From contig DDEV01000056.1 in assembly GCA_002336855.1 (NCBI GenBank), positions 1-5,552 of the forward strand: DNA of 5,552 nucleotides, read 5' to 3'. Position 1 is the first letter of the stretch, and each line of letters starts with the position of its first letter. Below the pieces are notes generated by a model. That model did not search any database. It was not told the origin of the DNA and was given only the letters and a program-made list of their open reading frames with translations. This document shows positions 4,153 to 5,552 of this stretch, piece after piece. Origin of the DNA: Leucobacter sp. UBA1945 (GTDB taxonomy: Bacteria > Actinomycetota > Actinomycetes > Actinomycetales > Microbacteriaceae). Both the position numbers and the translations under genes were made by a program.

Positions 4153-5552
4153 ATGGCTCTCGCCACACGCGAAGACCTCCGCAATGTCGCCATCGTCGCA
4201 CACGTCGACCACGGCAAGACCACTCTCGTCGACGCCATGCTGCGTCAGACCAACAGCTTTGATGCACACGCAGACGTCGATGATCGCGTGATGGACTCGA
4301 ACGATCTCGAGCGCGAAAAGGGCATCACGATCCTCGCGAAGAACACCGCCATCACCTACGAGGGCGCGCACGCGAAGAACGGCCCGATCGTCATCAACGT
4401 GGTCGATACCCCGGGCCACGCCGACTTCGGTGGCGAGGTCGAGCGCGCGCTTTCGATGGTCGACGGCGTCGTACTGCTCGTTGACGCGAGCGAGGGCCCG
4501 CTGCCGCAGACCCGCTTCGTGCTGCGCAAGGCGCTCGAGGCGCATCTGCCCGTGATCCTCGCGGTCAACAAGACCGACCGCCCCGACGCTCGCATCGAAG
4601 AGGTCGAGGGCGAGGCGCAAGATCTGCTGCTCGGTCTCGCGAGCGATCTCTCCGAGGATCACCCGGACATCGACGTCGACGCAGTGCTCGACGTGCCGAC
4701 CGTCTACCTCTCGGGCCGCGCTGGTGCCGCAAGCCACACCCGCCCCGCTGACGGAACGCTGCCCGACAACGCCGACCTCGAGCCGCTCTTCGAGACCATT
4801 CTCGAGCGCGTGCCCGCTCCGAGCTTCGATGATGAGCACCCGCTGCAGGCGCACGTCACCAACCTCGACTCGTCGCCGTTCCTCGGCCGTATCGCGCTGC
4901 TTCGCGTGCACAACGGTTGGATCAAGAAGGGCCAGAACGTGGCCTGGGTCAAGCACGACGGCAGCGTCGCGAACGTCCGCATCACCGAGCTGATGCTGAC
5001 CAAGGCGCTCACCCGCTACCCGGCCGAGCAGGCTGGCCCCGGCGACATCGTTGCTATCGCGGGTATCGAAGACATCACCATCGGTGAGACCATTGCCGAC
5101 GCAGAAGACGTGCGCCCGCTGCCGACCATCACGGTCGACGAGCCGGCGATCTCGATGACCATTGGTGCGAACACCTCGCCGCTCGTCGGCAAGGTCAAGG
5201 GCCACAAGCTCACCGCACGTATGATCAAGGATCGCCTCGACCGCGAGCTCATCGGTAACGTGTCGCTGCGCGTGGTCGACACCGACCGCCCCGATGCCTG
5301 GGAGGTGCAGGGCCGCGGCGAACTCGCGCTTGCGATTCTCGTCGAGAACATGCGCCGCGAGGGCTTCGAGCTCACCGTCGGCAAGCCCCAGGTGGTCACC
5401 AAGCTGGTCGACGGCAAGGTGCACGAGCCTTTCGAGCACCTCACCATCGATACACCCGAAGAGCACCTCGGCGCGATCACGCAGCTGCTCGCAGCTCGCA
5501 AGGGCCGCATGGAGAACATGGTGAACAACGGCACCGGCTGGGTGCGCATGGA
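4153..5552 (+). CDS. typA: Ribosome-associated translational GTPase TypA/BipA (partial, C-terminus beyond right edge)
   Basis: TypA/BipA is an EF-G-like GTPase that binds the 70S ribosome and is linked to ribosome assembly and growth under stress or cold. The window holds 466 codons; family members have about 600-640, so about 150 residues are missing. The GTPase motifs are intact: P-loop AHVDHGKTT (16-24), switch I REKGITI (54-60) with Thr59, DTPGH (85-89), NKTD (139-142) and a G5-like SGRA (187-190). Domain II follows (about 230-320, starting LQAHVTNLDSSPFLGRIAL), then an EF-G domain III-like part with VQGRGELALAILVENMRREGFE (385-406) and the start of the domain V-like part (EPFEHLTIDTPEEHLG). 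The start at 4153 is supported by AGGA at 4140-4143, 9 nt upstream. Conserved family-specific sequence makes confusion with EF-G or LepA unlikely. It is divergent from the ArsR operon and likely transcribed on its own. Confidence 0.96.
   Translation, partial: MALATREDLRNVAIVAHVDHGKTTLVDAMLRQTNSFDAHADVDDRVMDSNDLEREKGITILAKNTAITYEGAHAKNGPIVINVVDTPGHADFGGEVERALSMVDGVVLLVDASEGPLPQTRFVLRKALEAHLPVILAVNKTDRPDARIEEVEGEAQDLLLGLASDLSEDHPDIDVDAVLDVPTVYLSGRAGAASHTRPADGTLPDNADLEPLFETILERVPAPSFDDEHPLQAHVTNLDSSPFLGRIALLRVHNGWIKKGQNVAWVKHDGSVANVRITELMLTKALTRYPAEQAGPGDIVAIAGIEDITIGETIADAEDVRPLPTITVDEPAISMTIGANTSPLVGKVKGHKLTARMIKDRLDRELIGNVSLRVVDTDRPDAWEVQGRGELALAILVENMRREGFELTVGKPQVVTKLVDGKVHEPFEHLTIDTPEEHLGAITQLLAARKGRMENMVNNGTGWVRM

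Noticed and set aside
4138..5466. A 442-codon open frame on the minus strand
   Set aside because: It lies wholly antisense to typA, whose translation shows all GTPase motifs. The opposite-strand frame is open because of the high GC content and codon bias; its product has no recognisable fold and a low-complexity charged composition.

Overview
The window reads as chromosomal DNA of a high-GC Gram-positive bacterium (Actinomycetota). Protein style and the HutH subtype (Cys-Ser-Gly cofactor triad, NGTDGM segment) resemble actinobacterial homologues. A Microbacteriaceae-type host is plausible, but that is an inference from overall feel and not from a marker gene.

Layout. Positions 1-1285 (minus) carry the first 428 codons of hutH, histidine ammonia-lyase, whose 3' end lies beyond the left edge. 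A 256-bp divergent control region (1286-1541) separates it from a rightward arginase-family gene (1542-2486), best read as hutG, formimidoylglutamase. Together they represent the first and last steps of histidine degradation to glutamate. The region between them holds a 16-bp palindrome close to the operator described for the corynebacterial regulator HutR, a perfect 11-bp inverted repeat, and a short array of repeats in 10-bp steps.

hutG converges on a two-gene leftward operon: an ArsR-type helix-turn-helix regulator (3665-4000) followed after 37 nt by a 329-residue protein made of two tandem SRPBCC/AHSA1-like domains (2639-3628). The 152-bp gap between the convergent genes is mostly one nested palindrome (about 2523-2634), which could be a bidirectional terminator or a small palindromic mobile-element remnant. 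The ArsR gene has a good promoter placed so close to its ATG that the mRNA is probably leaderless, and an imperfect palindrome over the start could be its own operator.

Divergent from that operon, typA/bipA, a ribosome-associated translational GTPase, starts at 4153 and runs off the right edge after 466 codons. It is a housekeeping gene and probably has no functional link to the hut genes.

There is no RNA gene, CRISPR array, complete insertion sequence or phage gene. I see no clear new multi-gene system. The points most worth attention are the regulatory DNA between hutH and hutG, the nested palindrome, the altered metal-ligand position in HutG, and the ArsR/double-SRPBCC pair.
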